The notes under the pieces: generated by a model
Seen by the model: only the letters and a program-made list of their open reading frames with translations
The model's database searches: none
Told to the model about the DNA's origin: nothing
Source of the DNA: Shouchella rhizosphaerae
GTDB taxonomy: Bacteria > Bacillota > Bacilli > Bacillales > Bacillaceae_D
Reading direction: 5' to 3'
Length of the DNA: 64,000 nt
NCBI RefSeq assembly: GCF_900142675.1
Contig: NZ_FRBS01000001.1
Location: forward strand, 868,001 to 932,000
Shown: in pieces, positions 16,595 to 24,854 of the stretch
Numbering within the stretch: position 1 is the stretch's first letter
Layout: the number at the start of each line of letters is the position of its first letter
Position numbers and translations under genes: made by a program

Positions 16595-17573
16595 CACGCT
16601 CCCAGCGTTCTTCCACGATCGTCATCCGCCTTAGCGCTTCCTGTTTTACTTTGTCTTCGACACCTTGCATAGAGGCGAGCTCGCGAATGATTTCACTCAT
16701 TTGCAGCGTTTGGAAATCGGCCTGTTCTCTCACTTGCTGGACAAAGGCGTGGAGTTTTTCTTCCTGATGGCTTGCTTTTTCCACATAAGCCCTGTCCAAC
16801 ACGTCGCTCCCTTTTTGGGCGACAGTCAGCGTCTCTTCCCGTAGCGTTATGCCTTCTTTTGTCACAGTACCAATAATGACTTTAGGCAGCCGTTCTACTT
16901 CTGTCCAATGGTTATTAATCCTCGCTATTGCCCCTGGATTGCAAATAAATTTTCCATTTTGTTCCTTAATGCCAAAACCAGTATGGTAATGTCCTGTCAA
17001 AATAACGTCGGCGCTCGTCCCCCAAATGTGGTCAATTAGCGTATGAGGAATGCCCTCAGGCAGTGCTTTTTCGACGAGCATGCTATGGACGAGGTGGATC
17101 ATCGTATCTGCTTCTGTTTCATTAATTGGGTAGTAGTCTAGCTTAGGGTCACGCTGGTCGAGTTCATAATGGTATGGCTGGCCGGACACTTGCACGCGGA
17201 CGCCAGCTTTTTCAATCAAAATCGGCTTGCCAGGATGGACGAGCTTCATAATGCCAAACGCATCAAGGAGACCAAGCATCGTCCGTGACACCGTCTCCGG
17301 GTTATGACCAAATGTATCATGATTCCCGGCAATCGTGTATATGGGCGCCGGCGCTTCCCGAAAAATTTGTGCGAATTGGCCAACTGTGCTTGGCGATAAG
17401 TCAGGCCTGTCAAAAACATCACCCCCGTGGAGGAGCACATCTACTTGTTCACGGTTGGCGATAGCCATTATTTCTGTGAGCTTTTGTTTCATTGTTTCTG
17501 GAAACGCATCTAAACGGTTTTTAGGCGCTGTCCCTCGGATATGGGTATCGGTAAAATATAAAAACGTGACCAT
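16581..17573 (-). CDS. SbcD/Mre11-like metallophosphoesterase (DNA repair nuclease)
   Basis: The 330-residue protein has the ordered metal-binding motifs of the SbcD/Mre11 nuclease family: TDTHIRG near the start, LHGGDVFD, GNHD, and GHYHTGFG followed by NPGAIARI. A C-terminal helical extension (about residues 255-330) could dock on the partner ATPase, as in Mre11. It is the first gene of a four-gene module with the two ATPase halves and a small coiled-coil protein, downstream of recA. Family members are Mn-dependent exo- and endonucleases acting on DNA ends. ATG at 17573 has GGAG 13 nt upstream, which is long, so initiation may be weak. The gene name is left blank because orthology to sbcD was not tested. 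Confidence 0.8.
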   Translation of the reverse strand: MVTFLYFTDTHIRGTAPKNRLDAFPETMKQKLTEIMAIANREQVDVLLHGGDVFDRPDLSPSTVGQFAQIFREAPAPIYTIAGNHDTFGHNPETVSRTMLGLLDAFGIMKLVHPGKPILIEKAGVRVQVSGQPYHYELDQRDPKLDYYPINETEADTMIHLVHSMLVEKALPEGIPHTLIDHIWGTSADVILTGHYHTGFGIKEQNGKFICNPGAIARINNHWTEVERLPKVIIGTVTKEGITLREETLTVAQKGSDVLDRAYVEKASHQEEKLHAFVQQVREQADFQTLQMSEIIRELASMQGVEDKVKQEALRRMTIVEERWERDETE

Positions 17574-17619
17574 TTTATCCCGTCGGCTCCTTTTGCAAGT
17601 GAAACTTCTTTTTTTCTAT

Positions 17620-17654
17620 AAAAAAAGCCCCCTCAACGGTTGCAGCCGCTGAAA
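17620..17654 (-). terminator. Possible terminator after recA
   Basis: On the minus strand a 9-bp stem with wobble pairs (17646-17654 with 17631-17639, 6-nt loop) is followed by GGGC and seven T residues. It would separate recA from the split SbcCD-like module, perhaps incompletely. Confidence 0.45.
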
Positions 17655-17765
17655 TCCCGTGTTTTTCAAATACAGAGGAAAGAACATGGCACAGGCCAGA
17701 TCTTTCCTCCTCTTGTATGGGCGTCTATCAGCGGACTCTGTTCGGGAGCCTCAATGTTGTTCTCT

Positions 17766-18818
17766 TTATTTTAAATCTAAAGGCACATCTTCAAAAGCTT
17801 GTTCTTCAGCTGCCTCTTCCAGCTTCGCTTCCCCGTCGAGCCCGTGGTGGTCACGAATCAAACGCTCAATTTCGGCTGTAATTTCCGGGTTTTCTTTCAA
17901 AAATTGTTTTGAATTCTCGCGGCCTTGCCCGAGGCGGTCGCCTTTGTAAGAATACCAAGCACCGCTTTTTTCGACAATGTCGAGTTCCGAGGCAATGTCA
18001 AGCATCGAACCTTCCCTGGAAATACCTTCTCCGTACATAATGTCGACTTCCGCTAAACGGAAAGGCGGAGCGACTTTGTTTTTGACGACTTTGATTTTGG
18101 TTCGGTTGCCGACAATCTCATTCCCTTGCTTTAACGCCTCGGCACGGCGCACTTCCAAGCGGACGGACGAGTAAAATTTAAGGGCGCGCCCCCCTGGCGT
18201 CGTTTCTGGATTGCCGAACATAACGCCGACTTTTTCACGGATTTGGTTGATGAAGATCGCAATCGTTTTCGACTTATTGATCGCTCCGGATAATTTCCGT
18301 AGCGCTTGTGACATTAAACGTGCTTGCAAGCCGACATGCGAGTCGCCCATTTCCCCTTCAATTTCCGCTTTTGGTACAAGCGCAGCTACACTATCAATGA
18401 CAATGATATCAAGGGCACCGCTGCGCACAAGTGCTTCCGCAATTTCGAGTGCCTGTTCGCCTGTATCAGGTTGGGACAGCAAGAGTTCATCGATATTAAC
18501 GCCTAGTTTGCTCGCATAGACAGGATCCAGGGCATGCTCAGCATCAATAAAAGCGGCTTGGCCACCATTGCGCTGCACTTCAGCAATTGCATGGAGAGCA
18601 ACGGTTGTTTTACCGGAAGATTCTGGTCCATATACTTCAATGACTCTTCCTTTTGGATAGCCACCTACGCCCAAAGCAATATCAAGGGCGAGGGTGCCGC
18701 TTGATACCGTCGATACGCGCTGTTCAGCCTGTTCACCTAGCTTCATAATAGAGCCTTTGCCAAATTGTTTTTCAATATGGCGTAAAGCCATGTCAAGCGC
18801 TTGTTTTCTATCACTCAT
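17766..18818 (-). CDS. recA: Recombinase RecA
   Basis: RecA forms filaments on single-stranded DNA, performs strand exchange and triggers LexA self-cleavage. The 350-residue protein has Walker [10 protein letters not shown] (about residue 67), the family signature [17 protein letters not shown]-binding loops and an acidic C-terminal tail. ATG at 18818 is preferred over one 6 bp upstream because AAGGAGAG would be too close to the earlier codon. Upstream are a good sigma-A promoter and a near-consensus LexA (DinR) box, so SOS control is expected. It stands as its own unit between deaD (with a strong terminator) and the split SbcCD-like genes. Confidence 0.99.
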
Positions 18819-18897
18819 TTTCATCTCTCCTTGTCGATTCGCTCATTTCTATCGTTATCCATGTAAGGGACAATGTTGTAAGTCTTCGCATGAGTCT

Positions 18898-18926
18898 ATC
18901 ATAACGTGTTTTGCTTCGTTTGCCAA
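18898..18926 (-). promoter_or_regulatory. Sigma-A promoter of recA
   Basis: On the minus strand TTGGCA (18921-18926) is followed after exactly 17 bp by TATGAT (18898-18903). It lies 80 bp upstream of the recA start. Confidence 0.8.
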
Positions 18927-18935
18927 TAGTTTTTA

Positions 18936-18949
18936 CGAACATTTATTCG
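18936..18949. promoter_or_regulatory. LexA/DinR (SOS) box upstream of recA
   Basis: CGAACATTTATTCG differs by one base from the Bacillus SOS consensus CGAAC-N4-GTTCG. It starts 9 bp upstream of the recA -35 box, a usual position for LexA control. Confidence 0.75.
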
Positions 18950-18968
18950 TCTTTTTTTACGACAAATA

Positions 18969-18997
18969 GGAAAGACCGGGCGGAACCCGGTCTTTCC
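18969..18997 (-). terminator. Terminator after deaD
   Basis: A perfect 12-bp, GC-rich stem (18969-18980 with 18986-18997) has a 5-nt loop. The tail on the minus strand is only moderately T-rich. It lies about 50 nt beyond the helicase stop and insulates recA. Confidence 0.75.
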
Positions 18998-19048
18998 GAC
19001 TGCAAATACTACGTGTGGTGGACAAAGCAGCACGCTTTGGCTAAAGGT

Positions 19049-20662
19049 CTATGAACGACGCGACCCTGCTGGCGTGCGCCGCTCCCGTTTCGGGCGAGGC
19101 TTAGCAGGTTCAAGGTTGACGCGCGCTCCATTAATACGGGAATAGCGCAAGCCTTCATACACAAATGGCGCCGCCTCTTCTGGTACGTCGACAAAGGAGA
19201 AGTTTTCAAAGATGTCGATGCGGCCAATCGATTTGACGGGAATGCCGACAAGGCGGCCGATTTCTTCGCCTAAAATTTTCGGCGTCAAATTGACATTTCG
19301 TCCAACATTGATGAAGAAGCGGACCATTCCTTTAGCACCGCCTGTGTCCCCAAAGCTGTAGCCAGCATCTTCGGTTGCCGTCTCTGTAGAAAACTTTAAT
19401 TTCAATAGCGCCGCAACCACTTGTTTAGGGTCTTGCTCAGCAAGAATTTCATCGACAAGGGGCAAGAACAACTCCATTTCTTTGCCGCCTTGCTCAATTG
19501 TATCCTGAATTAAGTTTTTCCAAGAACTTTGCTGTTTTTCAACTACTTCTTCAATCGTCGGTACACTCGCTGACGGAATGTGCATCTTGATTTCTTTTTC
19601 AATAGAGCGGAGATGCTTCATTTCCCGAGGCGTAACCAACGTAATCGCTGCGCCTGTCCGGCCCGCTCGCCCTGTACGGCCAATCCGGTGCACATAGCTT
19701 TCAGGGTCTTGTGGAATATCGTAGTTGATGACATGGGTGACATTTTCCACATCGATGCCCCTAGCAGCTACGTCTGTAGCAATGAGGAACTCGATCGATG
19801 AGTCGCGGAATTTTTTCATGACAACATCACGCTGAGATTGTGTCAAGTCTCCATGGAGACCATCAACGAGATAGCCCCGAGCTTGAAGTGCTTCTGTCAG
19901 TTCAGCGACACCTTTTTTCGTGCGGCAAAACAAAATGCCGAGCTCCACGTCATCGCTATCAATGATGCGGCAAAGGGAGTCAATTTTATTCCGTTCCAAT
20001 ACTTTATAATAAACTTGGTTGATCGAAGGCGCCGTTACTTCGCCCTTATTAATCGTCACTGTTTTCGGATCGTTCATGTATTTTCGTGACAGCTTGCGGA
20101 TCGCAGGCGGCATTGTAGCAGAAAACAACAACGTTTGTCGCACTTGATTGACTTCCTTTAAAATCGCTTCGATGTCATCGACAAAGCCCATATCGAGCAT
20201 TTCATCAGCTTCGTCAAGGACAACGGTATGGACCGAATTAAGTTTGAGCGTTCCACGGCGCAAATGGTCAAGCATCCGCCCTGGGGTACCAATCACTACT
20301 TGCACTCCTTGGCGCAACGCTTTGATTTGGTGGCCGATCGATTGCCCGCCGTAAATCGGCAACGTCCGAATCCGTTTATGAGCCGATAGCTTTTGCAGTT
20401 CTCCAGAAACTTGAATGGCCAGTTCCCTTGTTGGCGTCAAAATTAACGCTTGAATGTAACGCTCTTCAGTCACTTTATCGACAACCGGTATCCCAAAAGC
20501 AGCTGTTTTTCCAGTCCCTGTTTGCGCTTGGCCAATTACATCGCCACCTGTCAAAATGGCAGGAATCGCTTTTTCTTGGATAGGGGATGGTTCTTCAAAC
20601 CCCATATCCTGGATTGCTTGTTTCACTTGGTCCGAAATATCAAAGTCTGTAAAATAGGTCAT
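19049..20662 (-). CDS. deaD: DEAD-box RNA helicase with C-terminal DbpA-like RNA-binding domain
   Basis: The 537-residue protein has all DEAD-box motifs: Q motif (FEEPSPIQ), I AQTGTGKT, Ia PTRELA, II DEAD, III SAT, V ATDVAARGID and VI HRIGRTGR. After about residue 375 come a helical dimerisation-like region, then a segment near residues 440-510 (MVRFFINVGRNVNLTPKILG) that fits the DbpA-type RNA-binding fold (PF03880). It ends in a basic, Arg-rich tail. This architecture is shared by DeaD/CsdA and by Bacillus CshA-type helicases, so the exact paralogue is uncertain. The start overlaps the cinA stop by 4 nt (ATGA), so it is probably translated from the pgsA-cinA transcript. Roles in ribosome biogenesis and mRNA decay are usual for the family. 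Confidence 0.9.
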   Translation of the reverse strand: MTYFTDFDISDQVKQAIQDMGFEEPSPIQEKAIPAILTGGDVIGQAQTGTGKTAAFGIPVVDKVTEERYIQALILTPTRELAIQVSGELQKLSAHKRIRTLPIYGGQSIGHQIKALRQGVQVVIGTPGRMLDHLRRGTLKLNSVHTVVLDEADEMLDMGFVDDIEAILKEVNQVRQTLLFSATMPPAIRKLSRKYMNDPKTVTINKGEVTAPSINQVYYKVLERNKIDSLCRIIDSDDVELGILFCRTKKGVAELTEALQARGYLVDGLHGDLTQSQRDVVMKKFRDSSIEFLIATDVAARGIDVENVTHVINYDIPQDPESYVHRIGRTGRAGRTGAAITLVTPREMKHLRSIEKEIKMHIPSASVPTIEEVVEKQQSSWKNLIQDTIEQGGKEMELFLPLVDEILAEQDPKQVVAALLKLKFSTETATEDAGYSFGDTGGAKGMVRFFINVGRNVNLTPKILGEEIGRLVGIPVKSIGRIDIFENFSFVDVPEEAAPFVYEGLRYSRINGARVNLEPAKPRPKRERRTPAGSRRS

Positions 20663-21912
20663 TTACTACCATTGCTCCTTTTCAATTCTTCCAGTAAATA
20701 AAAATAGCCAAATTTCACCGCTCGCATTCGTACGGCATTGCGTCCCCCGGATAAAGACAGTGTGTATACGCGCTCTTTCCCTCCTGGCAAAAGAAGCGCC
20801 AGAAAAACGGTGCCCGCTTCGTGGCCTTCTTGCACCCCAGGGCCAGCCACTCCTGTAAAAGAGATGGCAATATCAGAACCGTAAAGTGTTTTGACGCCAC
20901 GTGCCATTTCCAATGCACATGCTTCGCTAATGGCGCCATCGCTAGCAAGGGTGGCGCTTGAAACTTGAAGCAATTGCTGCTTCAGTTCATTGGAGTAGGC
21001 AGTCACGCTCCCTTTTAGCACGTGGGATGCGCCAGCGAACGCAGCCAATTCGCTTGAGAAAAGCCCGGCAGTCAAGCTTTCAGCGCTGGCAATTGTCAGA
21101 CCGCTCGCCTGCAAACGCAAAAACGTTTCCTTGACCAGTGTCGTTTCGTTATAGCCATATAAATATGAACCGACCCGTTTCCGAATCAATGTTTCCGTTT
21201 CATCAAGCAAACGGGCAGCTTCATTTTTATCTGCATGCTTGACAGTCAAGCGCAGTTTCACTTCCCCATCACCAGCCAATGGAGCGATTGTCGGGTTCGT
21301 TTGCGTCGCAATCAAGTCCAAAAGGTCTGTTTCTAATTGTGATTCCCCAATTCCAAAAAAATGAAGCACACGGGAAGTGATTTCTGTCTGTTCAGTGGCG
21401 CCTAACAGTTTAGGCAAAAGCTCGTTGACGAACATTGGCTTCATTTCACTTGGTGGCCCAGGCAAAAGCGCCAATTTTTTCCCGTCTTCCAGCTCGCATA
21501 GCATTCCCGGGGCCATGCCATGACGGTTTGCAAGCACGGTGCAGCCTTCAATCACATAGGCTTGCTTTTTATTGTTAGGCGTCATGACGCGGTTATGGCG
21601 TTTAAAATAATCTTCAATTTCATGAAGCGCGTTTTCATCGTACACAAGCCTTTTTCCACAAAACGCCGCGACCGTTTCTTTCGTCAAATCATCTTTTGTC
21701 GGGCCAAGTCCGCCCGTTAAAATGACGAGATCGGCACGCTCATATGCTTCTTGAAGTGCTATTTTTAGCCTGTCCTCGTTATCTCCCACAACTGTGTGCC
21801 GGTACACGTCGACACCAATGCTTGCTAGCTGTTTAGAGATGAACTGGCCATTTGTATTGGCGATCTGGCCAAGAAGCAGCTCTGAGCCAACGGCCATTAT
21901 TTCTGCATTCAA
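20659..21912 (-). CDS. cinA: CinA family protein (competence/damage-inducible; NMN amidohydrolase type)
   Basis: CinA proteins combine an N-terminal MoCF-type (COG1058) nucleotide pyrophosphatase domain with a C-terminal PncC-like nicotinamide-mononucleotide amidase domain. The 417-residue product shows VGSELLLGQIANTNG and LTGGLGPTKDD in the first half, and SAESLTAGL, GSVTAYSNELK and ISFTGVAGPG in the second. The start is TTG at 21912 behind GGGAGAGGATGGA. In B. subtilis cinA lies directly before recA; here the helicase gene is inserted between them and coupled to cinA by a 4-nt overlap. It follows pgsA by 13 bp. Confidence 0.95.
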   Translation of the reverse strand: MNAEIMAVGSELLLGQIANTNGQFISKQLASIGVDVYRHTVVGDNEDRLKIALQEAYERADLVILTGGLGPTKDDLTKETVAAFCGKRLVYDENALHEIEDYFKRHNRVMTPNNKKQAYVIEGCTVLANRHGMAPGMLCELEDGKKLALLPGPPSEMKPMFVNELLPKLLGATEQTEITSRVLHFFGIGESQLETDLLDLIATQTNPTIAPLAGDGEVKLRLTVKHADKNEAARLLDETETLIRKRVGSYLYGYNETTLVKETFLRLQASGLTIASAESLTAGLFSSELAAFAGASHVLKGSVTAYSNELKQQLLQVSSATLASDGAISEACALEMARGVKTLYGSDIAISFTGVAGPGVQEGHEAGTVFLALLLPGGKERVYTLSLSGGRNAVRMRAVKFGYFYLLEELKRSNGSK

Positions 21913-21925
21913 TCCATCCTCTCCC

Positions 21926-22504
21926 TTACATCGATTTTAAAATGACGTGTTTGTTTTTCACAAAATATTCGATTCCAGACCAGATCGTTAACAGAGCCGC
22001 GATCCATAGCATTATGGAAGCAAATGGAAATGAAAGAGCTGAAAAAGGGATATTATGTAAAAGACTAGCAATAATAGCGATAATCTGGGTGAGCGTTTTC
22101 CATTTGCCCAGTTTGCTCGCCGCTATAACATCGCCTTCTGCCGCAGCAACTAAGCGAATGCCCGTTACCGCAAACTCACGACTAATAATGACAATGGCAA
22201 TCCAAGCTGGCACGAGCTGTGCTTCCACTAACCCAATTAAGGCAGCAGTCACAAGGAGCTTATCGGCCAAAGGATCGAGAAATTTGCCGAAGCTAGTGAC
22301 AAGATCAAGCTTCCGTGCATAGTAGCCGTCGAGCCAATCTGTGGCAGAGGCAACGACAAAAATCGCTGTGGCCACAAGCATGCTGTATGTAATTGGCTGT
22401 TGAAACCACTCCGTTTCGCCATGCGGCCAATCGACAAGCAAAAACAGCATAAATGCCGGGATTAAACAAATCCGCGCTACGGTGATTTTATTTGCTAAAT
22501 TCAA
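21926..22504 (-). CDS. pgsA: CDP-diacylglycerol-glycerol-3-phosphate 3-phosphatidyltransferase PgsA
   Basis: PgsA makes phosphatidylglycerol phosphate from CDP-diacylglycerol, the product of CdsA, which is also encoded in this window. The membrane protein has about four to six hydrophobic segments and the CDP-alcohol phosphotransferase signature (D-G-x2-A-R-x8-G-x3-D-x3-D) seen in DWLDGYYARKL followed by GKFLDPLADK. No ATG fits the family N-terminus. TTG at 22504, just after a purine-rich GGAAGGGACGGGAAG run, gives 192 residues starting NLANKITVARI, matching the about 193-aa family length. An upstream ATG at 22558 would add 18 atypical residues. It heads the pgsA-cinA-deaD unit. Confidence 0.94.
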   Translation of the reverse strand: MNLANKITVARICLIPAFMLFLLVDWPHGETEWFQQPITYSMLVATAIFVVASATDWLDGYYARKLDLVTSFGKFLDPLADKLLVTAALIGLVEAQLVPAWIAIVIISREFAVTGIRLVAAAEGDVIAASKLGKWKTLTQIIAIIASLLHNIPFSALSFPFASIMLWIAALLTIWSGIEYFVKNKHVILKSM

Positions 22505-22630
22505 AAGCTTCCCGTCCCTTCCTTTTTGCCAGTTTGCATGAAACCAGTCTGGACTCACTTTTTTATTGTACCATAGTTGGCACCGTACTGAAAAAAACAG
22601 CGCTTAATCAAAAACAACAACAACGAAAAA

Positions 22631-22653
22631 GTCCCCGGTACTAAGCCGGGAAC
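22631..22653 (-). terminator. Terminator after rodZ/ymfM
   Basis: An 8-bp stem (22646-22653 with 22631-22638, one G-U pair, 7-nt loop) is followed on the minus strand by TTTTT. It lies just past the rodZ stop. Confidence 0.8.
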
Positions 22654-22659
22654 GATTCG

Positions 22660-23550
22660 TTATTCTTGTTCTTCAACGGTAATGGTCACATATTGGTGAT
22701 CGGTTTCCAGGAGTTCGACTTCAAGGCCGTTTACTTCCACCCTTTCAACCCCATAACCGTTGCCAATATTAAGCTCAAGGGCGTCAAGACCGCTCACGTC
22801 TGGCTCAAAATCATCTTTGTAGTCTCCGCCGTTTTCATCCATTGCCTGTCCATCGCGGTCACGGACTTGCACATAAGAGCCTTCTCCCATTTCAATTTTC
22901 AACGTTTCAATTGCCTCCACGTTTGTAAGGATATAAGTGGAGACGTTGCCGGATGTCTCTTCCAATGAAAGTTGAGGCTCTTTGTCCGTTTGCTCGTCTT
23001 CTGATCCGCTTTCCTCGTCAGCTGCTTCGTCTTCGTCAGCTGCTCCTTCGCCTTCTTCATCGCCAGCATTCTCGGGCGGATCATACGTATCTGTTTGGCC
23101 GGCTTCTTGCTCATTCTGAACTTCGCCGCCGCTATCACGGCCGCTAATATTCCAAATAAGAACGACGACAAGCACGACAGCAGCAATGAGCAAGATTGGC
23201 ACTAAAATAGAAGCCAGCGATTTTCCACGCCCTTTTCCTGGCCTTGAAGGCGCTGTACGCGCGCTTGTTTTTACCCGTTCAGAGCGTGAAGGCAAATCGA
23301 CTGCTTCCGTTTGCGGATTGGGCAGTTCGTTTTTATACGTTTCCAGCACTTCATCAGCATCAAGGCCAATCGCTTCCGCATACGTCTTGACAAATGCCCG
23401 CGCATAAAAAATGCCCGGGAGCGTATCAAAATTACCTTCTTCGATCGCTGCCAAATACCGTTTTTGAATTTTGGTCGTACGCTGCAGATCATCAAGCGTG
23501 ATCTGTTTTTCCTCACGCGTCTCTTTTAAGTAGTTCCCTAGTTCTGACAT
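22660..23550 (-). CDS. rodZ: RodZ-like membrane protein (YmfM), HTH plus transmembrane plus DUF4115
   Basis: RodZ links the MreB cytoskeleton to cell-wall elongation. The 296-residue product has an N-terminal helix-turn-helix of the Xre/RodZ type (residues about 3-75, with LGNYLKETREEKQITLDDL), a basic linker, one transmembrane helix (about 113-136, very rich in Val, Ile and Leu), a strongly acidic, Glu/Asp-rich stretch (about 140-195), and a C-terminal beta-rich DUF4115 domain outside the membrane. ATG at 23550 is chosen over a GTG 6 bp upstream that touches the ribosome site. It follows ymfK by 21 bp, as in the B. subtilis ymfK-ymfM-pgsA order, but a terminator separates it from pgsA. Confidence 0.92.
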   Translation of the reverse strand: MSELGNYLKETREEKQITLDDLQRTTKIQKRYLAAIEEGNFDTLPGIFYARAFVKTYAEAIGLDADEVLETYKNELPNPQTEAVDLPSRSERVKTSARTAPSRPGKGRGKSLASILVPILLIAAVVLVVVLIWNISGRDSGGEVQNEQEAGQTDTYDPPENAGDEEGEGAADEDEAADEESGSEDEQTDKEPQLSLEETSGNVSTYILTNVEAIETLKIEMGEGSYVQVRDRDGQAMDENGGDYKDDFEPDVSGLDALELNIGNGYGVERVEVNGLEVELLETDHQYVTITVEEQE

Positions 23551-23571
23551 GGTCACACCTACCTACAAACT

Positions 23572-24339
23572 TTAGCTTATGTCAAATGAAGAAAAGCCTG
23601 GCTCGACGACGTCATACGTAATTTGCTCACTATCGTCATTGCGCAATTCAATAATGCAGTCAAAGTCTTCAAGCTCATACTCTGACTCACGGATAAAAAT
23701 GTCAGGGTGTTCAACCACTTTTACTGCTGGGAGCCGCATGATGTCGTCAACAAGCATGCGGTGTTTTTCAGTGGCTCTCATCGTTGACACAATGCCGTCA
23801 ATAATAAAAATGTTGTCCCCATCCATTTCATCTTCAGCCAACTGGCTCCGTACAGTCTGCCTAAGAAGCGTCGAAGAGATAAAGCTCCAGCGCTTGTTCG
23901 CACAGACGCTTGCTGCTACTACCGATTCGGTTTTGCCGACTCTCGGCATGCCGCGAATGCCGATTAAATAATGGCCTTCTTTTTTCATTAATTCAGCCAT
24001 AAAATCAACTAATAGCCCTAGCTCTCTACGAATAAACTTAAATGTTTTTTTCTCCGTGGCATTTCGCTCGATATAGCGACCATGGCGAATCGCCAATCGG
24101 TCTCTAACCCGGGGCTCGCGGAATTTTGTAACGGTTACGTTGCCAATTGTATGTAAGATGGCTTTAAACCTTTTTACGCTGTCATCGTCAGAAGTGCGCA
24201 AAAGCATACCTCTTCTCGTGTCGTCAATGCCGTTAATTGTGACAATATTAATGGACAGCATGCCAAGAAGAGAAGAAATATCCCCGAGAATCCCCGGGCG
24301 GTTTTCATGGAGCTGGTACTCAAAATACCATTCTTTCAC
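23572..24339 (-). CDS. ymfK: YmfK family protein (DUF3388), ACT-like plus P-loop
   Basis: The 255-residue protein has an N-terminal ACT-like segment (residues about 1-75, FEYQLHENRPGILGDISSLLG), then a domain with a Walker A-like GMPRVGKTES near residue 130 and an IFIIDGIVST strand that may act as Walker B. In B. subtilis the orthologue YmfK has no established function. The start is GTG at 24339 after GGAAG. The ACT part suggests binding of a small ligand such as an amino acid that controls the P-loop part; this is inference. It sits 21 bp before rodZ and downstream of ymfJ's terminator. Confidence 0.87.
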   Translation of the reverse strand: MKEWYFEYQLHENRPGILGDISSLLGMLSINIVTINGIDDTRRGMLLRTSDDDSVKRFKAILHTIGNVTVTKFREPRVRDRLAIRHGRYIERNATEKKTFKFIRRELGLLVDFMAELMKKEGHYLIGIRGMPRVGKTESVVAASVCANKRWSFISSTLLRQTVRSQLAEDEMDGDNIFIIDGIVSTMRATEKHRMLVDDIMRLPAVKVVEHPDIFIRESEYELEDFDCIIELRNDDSEQITYDVVEPGFSSFDIS

Positions 24340-24489
24340 CGCGGCACTTCCTTTCTTGAGTGTGAAAAATGGACAAAATCAGCTATTCTTCTTGGGTCTA
24401 TGATATAGGATACACTACTAAAAGGAAAGTATTTTCCTATGTAAAATTGCAAATTTCCGCAAATCGCCAAACAAACCGCCGTTTTTAGT

Positions 24490-24526
24490 AAAAAAAACTG
24501 CCTGTTCACAAATTGCGAACAGGCAG
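24490..24526 (-). terminator. Terminator after ymfJ
   Basis: A perfect 10-bp stem (24498-24507 with 24517-24526) has a 9-nt loop and seven T residues on the minus strand. Confidence 0.9.
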
Positions 24527-24533
24527 GGGCGCC

Positions 24534-24782
24534 TTACTGTTGGTCTACCAATTTTACCATCATATTAGCGATAGCATGCTGTTCTTTCTCATCTGCGACT
24601 TTCCAAAGGTCTGAAAGAACACGCTCTTGTTCATTTTTCGGCTCAACTTGCCCTGCCAAATATTCGCCAACTTGGTAAGCAAGGTCACTGACGACATGTT
24701 CATTCATGCCCTCTTTTTTTGCTTGGTCAAGACGCCCTCCTAAAAAATCTTTCCATTGTTCCCAGTTGTCAAGTACTGACAT
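24534..24782 (-). CDS. ymfJ: YmfJ family protein (DUF3243)
   Basis: This is a small, acidic, helical 82-residue protein (MSVLDNWEQWKDFLGGRLDQ at its start) that matches the DUF3243/YmfJ family found next to ymfI and ymfK in Bacillus. The B. subtilis family member is described as a small acid-soluble-like protein of unknown role; no catalytic motif is visible. The ribosome site GGAGGG lies 6 nt before the ATG. It is 72 bp after ymfI and ends at a strong terminator, so it may be expressed from the ymfF-ymfH-ymfI transcript or from its own promoter. Confidence 0.9.
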   Translation of the reverse strand: MSVLDNWEQWKDFLGGRLDQAKKEGMNEHVVSDLAYQVGEYLAGQVEPKNEQERVLSDLWKVADEKEQHAIANMMVKLVDQQ

Positions 24783-24854
24783 GTGAATCCCTCCTTTAGA
24801 ATTTAAAAAGATTCACACTTAGTATGCCGGTTTCACTTGCCTTTATGCGCTGAC

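Noticed and set aside
24422-24437. AGGAAA-GTAT-TTTCCT inverted repeat upstream of ymfK
   Set aside because: Short and AT-rich, expected by chance in such a gap; no promoter could be aligned with it.
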